Shown here one piece after another: positions 29,001 through 41,000 of a DNA stretch of 64,000 nt. The notes beneath the pieces are model-generated. The model did no database searches. It worked only from the letters and a program-made list of their open reading frames with translations, and was not told where the DNA came from. The DNA lies in the NCBI GenBank assembly GCA_025617745.1, contig CM046856.1, positions 46,863,049 to 46,927,048 of the forward strand. The letters are read 5' to 3'. The number at the start of each line of letters is the position of its first letter. The stretch's first letter is position 1. The DNA is from Heliocidaris erythrogramma. Its lineage: Eukaryota; Echinodermata; Echinoidea; Camarodonta; Echinometridae. The translations under genes were made by a program, and so were the position numbers.

Positions 29001-32000
29001 TTTTACCTTTCCCAGAACTCAAGCTTAATAGGAGAAATTTGCCTATAGCACTAAAACATTCATCTACTTCAAGGATAACAAGCACATGAAATCTGGAGTT
29101 AAAGGAACATCCTCATTCTCAACATGTAGTGTCATGCGTTGTGTTGTAGTTATTGAATTGGAATATTCTCATGATACATTTCCTTCTCGGCAATTATGTA
29201 GGCCTATACTGATAATAAAAATAAAACCAATCCTCAATTCAAGAATGATTACCCTTTCAAAATATTAAATACCGGTAGCTAGAGATATCAGGCAAGATTG
29301 TATAGCATATTTGTGATGTAAATTAATCAATTAGATATAATTGCAAGGCAACAAAATTTGTTATCCTATTGATATTAATCGATATTGACATACAATAGAA
29401 TCCATTGGTTACCATGGATATGCCCTTGGCCCCTGGATGATGAATTTATTATCAAAGAAATTGCTGTACTTAAAAATCCCATAATTAGATATTAAATACT
29501 GAAGATAATCTTCAGTTGTAATAGCAAGAAAGAAATTGAAATGAAAGATGAGGAAATCAACATTGATTTTCCTAAACGTCCCCTTGTGCTAGATATATCT
29601 TTTGTTCCATTCATGAATTTCAATGAATTTTAGTGTAAATATCTGGAAAGAAACCCCAAATTGAGGCTAAACTATGCGCAGTGAAATTATTGCACATGCT
29701 TATAGCTTTTGTTTGATCTTGCTTTGAATGCCAGGGATATTTCTTCTCAATTTTCTAATCATGGAAATCTAAATTTGGCTTTAAGCATATAGACCTATTT
29801 TTATTTTACTTTTCATCATTGAATGAGGGAAATGTTTTATTGACCAGAACAACTGTTTCAGGCCTATCTGAAAGTTTACCCTCATGATTAGGGCCCATTA
29901 ATGCTAATTGATTCAGCTGTGTATTGTATTTCATAAGAAGAAATATATTAGGTTTCACATACTCAGATTTTTAGAGATGAATAATAGCTTTATTTATAAT
30001 TTCCTGGTTTGCCTTGGCCTAGATCTGTTGTAATAATTCATCTTGATTTTAATCCCCCTTGCGATTTTCAATCCGCTATTGATTCCGCTGTCGTTCTGCC
30101 TTCCTTAGAAGCCCTTCGCATCGCTTTGCTTTCACATCAAGCAAAAGATATACTGCTATTTCATGGAAGCGGAATAGAGCGCGTTGCTCAGAGCGGAAGT
30201 ATGTCATCTGCCCCAATACATTGCGTTTTTTTCCCCTTCATTTTGCTTTATTCGGTGCGACTGTTCACATATAAAAACTGAGGCTTTATCAATTCCGCTT
30301 TTTGCTTGATAGCGCTTTCAAAACCACCGCTAGAGCCTAGAGGTAGTCACAGACATCCCGCATCATGAGTGGAATATCTGACTTACTACCCTTTCACATC
30401 AAAGAGTTATCTGGCCAAAGCACTGTTGATTCTGCAATATTGGCTCAATATGAAAGGGGTAAAAGTATTACATAATAATCATATGAATTATATCTTATCC
30501 ACCTAAGAAAGAAATGCTTGATAATGATTCTATCCCAGTAGTCATAGGAAATGTGTATTTGTCATCACTAGTATTATGGTACCTCTGTATTGTTTTTTTA
30601 TTTTCTCCATGCCTGTTATCAATATTTTAATTAATTTGAAGTCAAAGTAAATCAGGAAGAAAATTTATAAAAGCATTAGCAAGGTATAATCATTGTTACA
30701 CATGCTCATAAACATTGCCTTAATTTTTGTGAGAAATGTTGACTAGGGCTGCATGATATCACTATGCTAATATTCGATATTGAATTTTGCCAATATACGA
30801 TATATCGCCTTCAAGCGATATTTGAAAATGTATCGTCGATATAGGTACACTAGCGAGTTTTAGAAATGATTCAGGAAATAAAATGTCATAAATAAACATG
30901 AAAGAGATCGTGAAGGATCTGTGAAGTATTCTGACAAAGAGAAGGACACAAGCTAAGTCACGAAGGTGTCCACTAGCACGCCTAGGGCACGAATCCCGTA
31001 TTTTTAGAGCGATTAAAAACATTTTGCTCTCCTTAAAAATGTTGTAATCTTATTTTCTTATGAATCAGAATGTTTTATTCAATTTAAATAAAATATGATT
31101 ATGACTGGGCGGGTAACCGTCTCGAGTTGTGCTGAATTTTAGGTGAATGGAAATGTACACTTTTGGGTGGTGACGATAAATCCCCATATCGACGATACAG
31201 AAGCTGACGATTATCAAATAACCAAAAATGTGAAAAACGTGCAGCCCTAATTAATGTGGACTATTCCTGCCTATAAAAACTTTGCAACTGCATGCCACAA
31301 ATTCTTTTTTTTTTAAGTAGTTGGGAATATCAGTCATGCTATTTCCATATATTTTCCTCTCAAAGCTGGCACTGCCATTTGCTAATTCTAATGCTAGGAT
31401 CATTTTGAATTTTTCAGTGTGTTGACAAAGTTAGTGAAATAATCAGAATTTCTTTGGAAACAGATAACACATGATAATACAATGATAATGATAATAATAA
31501 TCTTAAGTATTATGCTGTGATTAGTATAATACTGTGACTATGCAGCTGTGTCTATATGCTCCTCCCAAATAAACAAAAAAGAACCTGATAAAAAAGAGAA
31601 ACACAGAGAAGTTGCATATGATATATGGATTTCCTGGACAAGAAATATAAGCAATAATGGCTGCAAATTAGTGCAGCTAGTGCTTAAAGGGTGTGGTGTA
31701 TGACCTCAACAAATGAACTTCATGTGTAGTACACATAGTAAAATGACTAATTAGTTTAATTATAGGGATATTGGATAGCTAGCAAGTACCTCCCTCGATC
31801 TCTGTGTTCAATTTCCATATCTTTATGACAGTTGTTATCTGCAGAGGAAATAGTATTAATGAAAGTCATTGGATATTGTTGTGCACTGGTGTGGTTAAGA
31901 TGTATTAGATTCGTTTGTTGTTGTATGTAGTATGTTTAAGTACTGCTCATACTGATCTATAGATAGTTATATACAGAAACTCTTCCTTGATCACATAATT

Positions 32001-35000
32001 ATTTTTTAAAGTGAAAGAAGAAACTTTATTGAGTCATTGCAAAGTTTGTTGGAACTATGTACAGATTTATTCAATCAAATATCTTTCATTTGAGAGTTGG
32101 CTTTAAGCATTGTGTTTCCCAATCTTGTAAAATTATTTTATCTCATCAAAATATATATGTCAGGACTATAAACTAACACTTGGCATTGTTGAGTACCATA
32201 TTTCATCAGATAGCTTTGCACATAATTGTTTACACTTTGCAGTCATTTGGTATTTCAATAGAGTTTAAAAGGCAACAATGTACACTGTAGAGACTGGCTA
32301 TTGTTCTAAAGAAAGTTCATATACAGTACCAGGAAGAGGAAGTCATATTGTAGTGGAATGCACATCATATACTGAACCGGATTCTTATGGAAAAATGAAT
32401 GTACACACACACACACACACACACACACACCCCCACACACACACGTTTACATGGCTTTACTTCCGAGGACAACTATTGTTCCTCTATTGTTACTCGTCCT
32501 CGGACAGTCGACGGAATAAGGCATAAATTCATTGTTCGACGTTCGAGGACTATTGTCCGGCTTCCGAGGACCATTGTTCTCATGGGTTTTTTTTTGTTCT
32601 CTGTCCGAAAATGTCCTCGGACATAATGCTAAACAAACGCACACACACACACACAGCACTCACACAGCACTCAACCCTTTCAGGACAGGATTATTTATAG
32701 GCTAAATTGATCACATTTTCAAATTGGCAACAATAGTATTTTTCTTTTAGTGCTGCATGGTTCTAATAAGGTGTAATGTCTTTGAAAACAAAATACAGGG
32801 TAAGGGATTTGTTGAAATGTTGAAAGAATTGCCAATTGTTAAAAAAAAAATGTTATTGAACCTCTCAATGTGTTGCCAATTTTAAGGATTTTAAAGCTTA
32901 TTCTCATTTTTTCAAACCCTGGCATATATGGTCATGCAACAAAAATGGACATAGTGTATGCAGAAATTTTTGCTCTTTCTGCTCATGGATCTGGTATATT
33001 TTTTAAAGCTCTGAATCAAAAGTAATTGAACCAAAACCACAAAATGTGGTAAATTGTCTCGAAAGGGTTAAGGGCTTTATTTGATGCACCAGAGTGGAGA
33101 GAGATTTAGCTCAGGATTGCTGTGAAAAAGATCTGAAAAAAAAATTAAATGAGCTCTTAAAAAACAAAACACAATTTGACAATGAAGTAGATTTTAAATA
33201 AAATCACTGCAAAGAAGTCTTTTTTTTTTTGCATTGATGTATATCCAAAGAGTTACCGCGAACACAAAAAGTATTTTTGGACACCAACTCTGTGGTAATG
33301 TCAGAAATGTAAGAAATGTAAATCCATAAGAATAGTATGACAAAATATGACAAAATATGAAAAACTTGGTTCCTATATATATTGGAAAATGTAATTGCAT
33401 TTACATATTTCTTTACCCAAAATCTGTGAAGTCCAGCTGTGAAGTTGTTCATCATTTAAAGCAGAATGTTTGGGTTTTTTCATGGAAGTAGGAATTTCCC
33501 GTCTATTCTTTTTAGGATGTTGGTGACATGCCTCTTCCAGAAAACAGGAAACTTTGCAGCAAATAGCCATGGCCTATACCAAGCTTTTTCAAATGGATTG
33601 TGAATGATAGAAATAGATTGGGAATAAGAGGAAGAGAGGGAAAAAACAAACTTATGTGATAAAACAACCCATCTTTTCAAAGTGACCAGCCATAGATTTT
33701 CTTTTCAAATTCATTTGACTGCTATCTCATTTTTTTATTGGTATATTCCTTTTTTTTTCCTTTAGAGGGCCAAAAGAGACAAAGAGACAGTTGATGTTTC
33801 AATATTTTGTTTATTCGTTTCTTCTATTTTTCAATGCTACATATATGTGGTGATCAATTGAGAAGAGACAGTTCATGTTTAAGCATTCCTGTATTTTTTA
33901 ATTCTATTCCCCAGCACTGTGTGGTGATCAGTTTAGAAGAGACAATTACAGTTCAATCATTTCTTTTATTTGTTGCTTCTATTTTCCAGTGCTATGTCGT
34001 GGTCGTGTGGTGTTTAATAATTTTGTTTTCTTTGTTTGTTATGTTTTACAGCACTATGTGGTGATCGTGTGGTGCAGATGACCAAGACCTACAATGACAT
34101 TGATGCAGTTACAAAACTACTGGAAGAGGTCAGTCATTTTCATTCTTTCTTCGGCAAATATATTTTGTAATATTCACATCAGTTTGACAGATGCCAAATT
34201 CAAGAGCTCTAATATATCTAGCAGAGGAGTTTCAAACTGGAAAGTAAGCTCTCTGCCATGAATTCTACCTATCTTGAAATATTGAACTTCAAATGCTTGT
34301 ATTCATTGTTACTGCTTTCCTATGATGCATAAAAGCGCTGTAGATTTTAGAAGTTAGTTGTAGAGTTTTCATATACAAAACATTTATTGTTTTCATATCT
34401 GTGTGGGGTAAATGAAAGGTCTGTTGTTATATGTGTGTTGGAGTACAGAAGGAGAAGGATTTGGAGCTAGCAGCAAAGATTGGCCAATCTCTCCTTCAAC
34501 AGAACAAGCAACTTGAGGGTCGGATTGAATTAACGGAAGAGAAGCTGACAATCGTAGCTGATCAGGTAAAAATCTCTAACTCATTTCACCCTGATGTCCT
34601 TTCTTCTCTTCTTCATTTCGTAGTTTTGTCCTTCCTTCTCAAAGCTGTTTGTTGTTTTTTTGTGGAAAATGTAGACAAATTTACTAAGAAATATATTATC
34701 AGTTTTAAAGAACCATGTTTTATGTAGATTTAGAAGCTTTCACTGAGATTCAGAGAAAAAATACATGAATTTGATAACTTCATTTGTCTTTCCTTCTTGT
34801 CATGGAGTAATTAAATTCAAGTAGAAATAATAAGTGATGGCATGTTCCGGGAAAGTGAAAAGAGAAAAAAAAAAGTGAATTGAATATCAGGTATGGATAC
34901 TGAATGGAAAAAAAAGAGTCTTGAAAACTATTATTAGCTGTATTGAAAAGTGGAATTTGAATTAGAGAAGGTTGAATTTTATTTGTTTTTATTTGTTTAT

Positions 35001-38000
35001 TTCTGATATTTAGACAAGGGTGACTCATTATCACCAATAGTTGTGGTCTTCCACGTGGCCCTGTTAACGATAATAAGAAACAATAGTAAAAAAAACCCAA
35101 AACCAACACTAATCATGAATATAAACTCACAACAGCAACAAAAAATAAATAAGAATATTTTTCTTAGCAAAATGCCAAATCAAGCTAAAAACATACATGT
35201 CCCAGGGGCTTATATCTATCATTATACTAGGATTTTATAGTATATAGATTATAAGTGGATTGTAAATATGGCGTGTAAGCTCTTAGCTTAAATGTTTTCA
35301 TCAAGGTATGGTTGCATGAATGTGTACTGTGGATTGTTGGGACTTAAATAAATTCAATGCTGTACTTTTCTTGTACTAGGCGTAGAGTATTTTGAATAGG
35401 GAAACAATGTAGTAGGAATGTTTGTTGTCTATGCTACTCGCTATGCAAACTTGCTTGCATATGGCCTGTAAATTGAGAATATCATTGAGGCATAATGCTT
35501 TTCAATACCTGCATTTTGTTTCTAAACTGATTTATATAGCTTTTTAAACAGTTGAGATGTTAATGCGAACACTTTCAACACAGAAAATATAACACTTCAA
35601 ATGAACAAATAGAGAAGTGAACGGCGCAGAGATTTCGACAAAATATTGACCAAGCGCGTTATACTCAAACTCAACTTGCTTGAAAGTCATGTTCTCGCAC
35701 AAAGAAGGTCCACATTTGCATTGAAGTATTAGAAGTTTGTGATTGGCTAATAAGAGTTTGTTACGCATATCAAGTATGAAGTATTTGTAAAGAGGATCAT
35801 GTGATCACTAATGGTTAACATGTGAATATACGAGGTGTACATGTGATCTTCCTAGCTTCTTATGAACTCTGGCCTCCTTGAACATTGAGCACATGAGTGG
35901 GTGATATGTGGTGTTGATATTGATAAGTAAATGACAAGTACCAAATAAAACAGAAAAGAAGAAGTCTTCATATTTTCTTTAATAAAATTACACATTAATT
36001 TCAAAGATATAATCCTTTTATACATCGTAGCTTTTCCAAGAATTAGTAGCGCTGTAGTTGCTTTCTTTGTGTGATTCTTTAGTTAATACTTAAATAGAAA
36101 TTAATTCAAATCTAGTTGTGGCTGTGATAAAATTCTCATTAAACTAAACAAGAATTAATACAGAGTGTTAGAAAAAATAGATGATAAAGATTAATTTGAT
36201 CTGGCAAGAAATATGATAGAAAGTTCATAATATCTATGCAGTAAGGAGAGGAATATGAATACCCTTTATTACGATTGATAAATAGAAAGGGAAAGTTAAG
36301 CCCCGGGCACACTGCACGATCTGACTACGATGCGATTTTGGGAAAAGTTGTTATAACATTTGATATGAACCTTTAAACATGTAAAATCTTCGTGATCAAA
36401 GTTCCGAATAGTAGTATGAATACTAAAATTGAAATTCCAGGCTACTGCGAGCCCCCTTGTAGGAATAAAAGCGAATCCAATTCCAAATCGTAGTGACGTC
36501 ATACCAATCTTGCGATCGACTAAGATTTGAAGCCGATTTGGCCTTTACTCTAACCAGAAGAATTGCAGTTAACCAAAATTTCGATATTAGTATTCGTATC
36601 ATTATTCCGAACTTCAAATGAGATAATTTCACTTTATAAAACTTTCACATTTAATGCAAACTGCATTTTTTTAGAAAATCGTGTCGCAATCGGATCGTAT
36701 AGTGTGCGCCAGGCTTAAATGTATATCATAGTGTATAGTGACAAAGTTTTAACATTATTCTGATTTTCATGATATGGTTTGTTGTCTAAAACATTATTAC
36801 TAGAAGCAGTGTTCACTGAAATTTTCTTCTTTTATTTCTTTCTTCCTTCTTCAGAACACCCAGTTCCGGCATGACTTAAAATTGAAGGAGGAGCTACTCC
36901 ACATCTATACCAATGATGTGGATCATAGTGACTCAGAAGATGAAGCAGTATGGTAAGTGACAAGATGATATTACTCTACAGCTAATTGAAGTCGTAACAA
37001 CCAACAGATACAACACAACAACAACAACAACAACAACAACAAAAACAATGACATCGAAAAAACAATGACATCGACAGGCAATAACTGATATGGTTTTTAG
37101 ATGAAGGAGTAATTGTAAAGAGGGAAAAGGTTTTTTTTTTTTTGGGGGGGGGGGAGTTAAAATTTAGAGTAATGTTAATTTGTTTATAGAACATGATGTA
37201 TTATAAAAATTGCTTTCTGATAGACCCAATTTTTAAATGGTATGAAGTTTTACTTCCTAGTCATAGAGTCACAAAAAGCTATTTTTTCGTTTTGACATTT
37301 TTTATACCATATCTCAAAGGAACATGGTGAAAAACATCCAGAGCCAAAATTTTATGGCAATTGGCTCATTGGGCCCGAGATATGGCCGCATGAATACCTC
37401 CTTAGCCCCATTGAAGTCAGTGTTAAATTGGCCTGGTTCTAAACTGTTAAGAACCAGGCCAATGTACACTGACTTCAATGGGGCTAATTAGATATTCATA
37501 TAGCCATAACTTGGGCCACCATGAACTGATTCATGTCAAATTTGATGTGTGAACGTTTTCCATCATGCTCTACCTAAATATGGTCATAAAAATACTGAAA
37601 TACAAAAATCAAAATTTGATGACGTCACACTTCGGTACTCTATAGCATTTTGCATGTAGGAACTTTTTCCGTTTACATTTAGGGTAATAAAAATTTGCCT
37701 TTATACAACCATTGTTTAACCTATAGATAAACTCACATCTCGAGATTAGAACTTTTTAAAGTTGGAATTTAATGAGAATGTCAATTAAGCTCAAGGAAAA
37801 TGAGTTCCTGAAAACATTTATTACTCTCAAGAATCATTTCTGAAGTGGTAAAGATATTTATTTGTTTTTTGTTTCTTTTCTCAAAGGAACGAGAAGGGAA
37901 AGGCTACCATCCAGTCCAAGTACATCAACATTGACAACCTGCAGAAGAAGATTAAGAACCTGGAAGAAGAGAATCTCCATCTCAGGATAGAGACAGCCGA

Positions 38001-41000
38001 GCTCCGCACCACCACCACTAACATCGAAGAGAAGGAGGAGGAGCTGGTCAGGGACTGCTTCAGACAACTGAGTAAGCATGGGTTTCTTGCAGTGGCGTAG
38101 TGTGGGTCCAGTCAATGGGGTTGGGGGGGGGGGGGGGGAAGTCAGTTAAATTTATGAAAACCTTGACAAACTATAGGACAGTTATAACAAGAAGGTTGTC
38201 CAAACATCAAATTGGAATCTCAGTTTTACAACTCATCATATGGCAGTGCTTGTACTTGTCTCCATTTTGCTTCACTGTAAGTTTATAACTGCTTGTTAGC
38301 ATCCCAGCTAAAACAATCAATTCTATTAGAAGTCAGCAAAACTTCAAAATCTCTATGTCCATTCAATGGATATGTAAGAGATACTTATTGTTTGTAGGGG
38401 TAGGAAAGAGGTTTTATTTGGGATATTCTTTTTGGGATACTCAGCTCTTCATGCTTAAAAACATGAAATTATTACCCCAACACGATCACAAAGACTTTCA
38501 GGAAATCAACCTGAGTCAATTTCAACAGCCTGGGGGTGTTTCATCAAGTGTTCTGCAGTGATTTTTACTGACAAATTTGCTCTCAGCCAATCAGATGCAA
38601 GGATTTCAGTAGCTAAAGGCCCGGTCACATCGCCAGAACTTTGTTGGAGCGTTCCTTGAACAGTGGGGAGAGGGGGCCGAATTTCGACAACGCTCGTCAC
38701 CGCGCACAAAATGGGGAAAAAATAGAAAACACGGGCGTTGCCTTAGCGGTGCACCGCTGAAGCCGGCGTTGCTTTAACATTGGTTTAACGGTAGCGAGCG
38801 TTGGTCCCGCTCCGACACCTCCATACCAACGCCAAACCAAAGTTCATCACCGCAATGGATCGCTGCTTCAACGCCCGACACCGTTGCAGCAATCCCGTGT
38901 CCGCTCGTTAAACGCTTATAACCGCTCCACCAAAGTTTGTGCAACGTTTAATCACCGCCCGGGCAAAGCTGGCGAAGCAGCGGTGGTCCAGCATTCAAGA
39001 TTTCTGCGTTGGCGTAGCGGACCCAAGCGTCCACGAACTTGCGTCTAGCGGTGCCAAACTTTGACTGGGCGTTGTTGGAGCGGTGGTGAACTTTGCCGGA
39101 GTGGAAAATTGCCCGCTCCTCACCGCTCGCAATATTTTGTGCAGCTCAAAACTTTCGGAGCGGTAGGAGGGACCATCAGCGGTGGCCGAGCGTATACGGC
39201 GATGCCTTAACGGGGGCCAACTTCTGTTAAACGGTGGTGAACGGTTACGAGCGGTGATGAATTTTTTCACCGCTCCAGGAACGCTCCAGCAAAGTTCTGG
39301 CGGTGTGACCGGGCCTTTATAACAGTTATTGCAACTTGTCATTGATGACAAGTTTTATGAAACAGGCCCCTGGTGCATCAACCTAATGAAATGGGCAAAC
39401 ATTGCAGTGGCAATTTACACAATCCAATCCTAATTTCAATGGGTATTACAATAGGGGTTTGGCATTTCCATTGATGAGCTGATTTCTTAAAAGTTTTCTC
39501 CAATTCTGTTCCCAAACTATCCATTAGAATGTATGTTGAAAGCTTTCATATCCCTTTCTTTGGTGTCTTAAAGGAAAGCTTGAGTTCTGGAAAAGGTAAA
39601 AATAATTTGTGAGCTTTCTCATTCTTTTTATGTTAGTTTGGAAGATTATCATTGTAGATATGTCCCCTGAAAAGAATTGCTCTTCAAATGCTCTTACATT
39701 CAAAATATGCCAAGAAACAGCTGTAATGTTCAGGCCGAACATTTGTGTATAGTCCCATATACGTACATGTATTTATGTGTGCAGTGCATGTGACTCTCGG
39801 CAGGATTGAGTCAATTTCTTATCATTTTGGTGATTCCAAAAGCTTACAGCATACACCAATTCTTATTTGCTATATAATAACCTTTTCCAATGGCTTTGAG
39901 ACAGTTTCTTTCACAATTCAATCTGATGACCAGAACTCAACTTTATCTTTATATGTTTTAAGTAGTAATCTGTCTCCTGTACATTTCAAAAGAAATTCTT
40001 GTTATTGCACTCCATCTTTAACATCTCTGCTTTGTTATCTTTGTTCAGGTGAAGCTCGTGGGACTTGTGAGATTTTGACGGATGAGCTGAGCAAGAAGTT
40101 TGAGGAAAACATGAGGCAACAAGAAGAGATCACTTATCTTCTGGCGCAACTTGTTGACCTCCAGCAAAAGGTTAAAAAGGTTAGTGACCTCTATAAAACT
40201 TAGTTTGAGTGGTTTTTTGCTAAAAAGGCTCTTCAAAGTTGCCTCATATAAAGTGTTTGAAATTTAAGGATCATAACAATACTATGATTATAGAATCTGG
40301 AACATTCATTTGGAAATTGACAGGAAATTGACAAGCCCAGGGCCCCATTTCATAAAAATTGTTATCAATAACAATTGCAACAGCTCTCAGCCAATCAAAT
40401 GCTTGGATTTCAGTAGCTTATAACAGTTACTGGGCCCAGAACTGAATGAATTACTAATATATGTGACAGGTGTATTGAATTGAATACTGGCTGTGGACTG
40501 GAGGTCTCAGCATCATCACTCCTAGTTAATGTGTCTGTACTTTCTTGCAGCTCTCTGTGGAGAATGAGGAGATGAGTAGACATCTTACAGCTTCCAAAGA
40601 AGCCCAGCAAGATTTAATAAAAGAGGTAAGAAATGCCATGCCAAGCTTTCATGTATTTTTCCTTATGTGTAACATTCCCCTAAAGGGAAAGTCTACCCTG
40701 ACATCGAGTTGTTTAAAAAAGAAAAGAAAAGAAGCTCATTACAAGTTTGAGGAAAACTAAATAAAGAACTAGAGTTTAATTCGTCATGAGGACGAATTAG
40801 GTGATCTGTCTTTCAATTTGTACGATCATGATTGTAATCAGGATGATCATAATAATGGGAAAATGCTAAACTGAAGATAGGAAGTCAAGAATGCCATGAA
40901 TGAAGATGCTTCTTGAGGAGAGGAATGTAGCAAAATGTGTAACGGTCATTATAAAATGATTATGGTGATGATGATAATGGTGATTATGATGATTATAATG

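Larger units (their letters stand above)
5089..34051 (+). other. TRAK1: 29-kb TRAK intron with alternative promoters and many MITEs
   Basis: Lies between exon A and the common exon B. Apart from the short ATG exons listed, I see no gene. Stretches with nothing recognised: 5.1-8.5 kb (short CA/TG tracts near 7.66-7.83 kb), 15.1-17.4 kb, 18-21.4 kb, 21.8-27 kb, 29.1-30 kb and 31.3-32.4 kb. Reading frames there of 60-155 codons have no recognised motif. Confidence 0.6.

Noticed and set aside
32278-32626. HTHTHT-rich frames
   Set aside because: Translation of a CA microsatellite.
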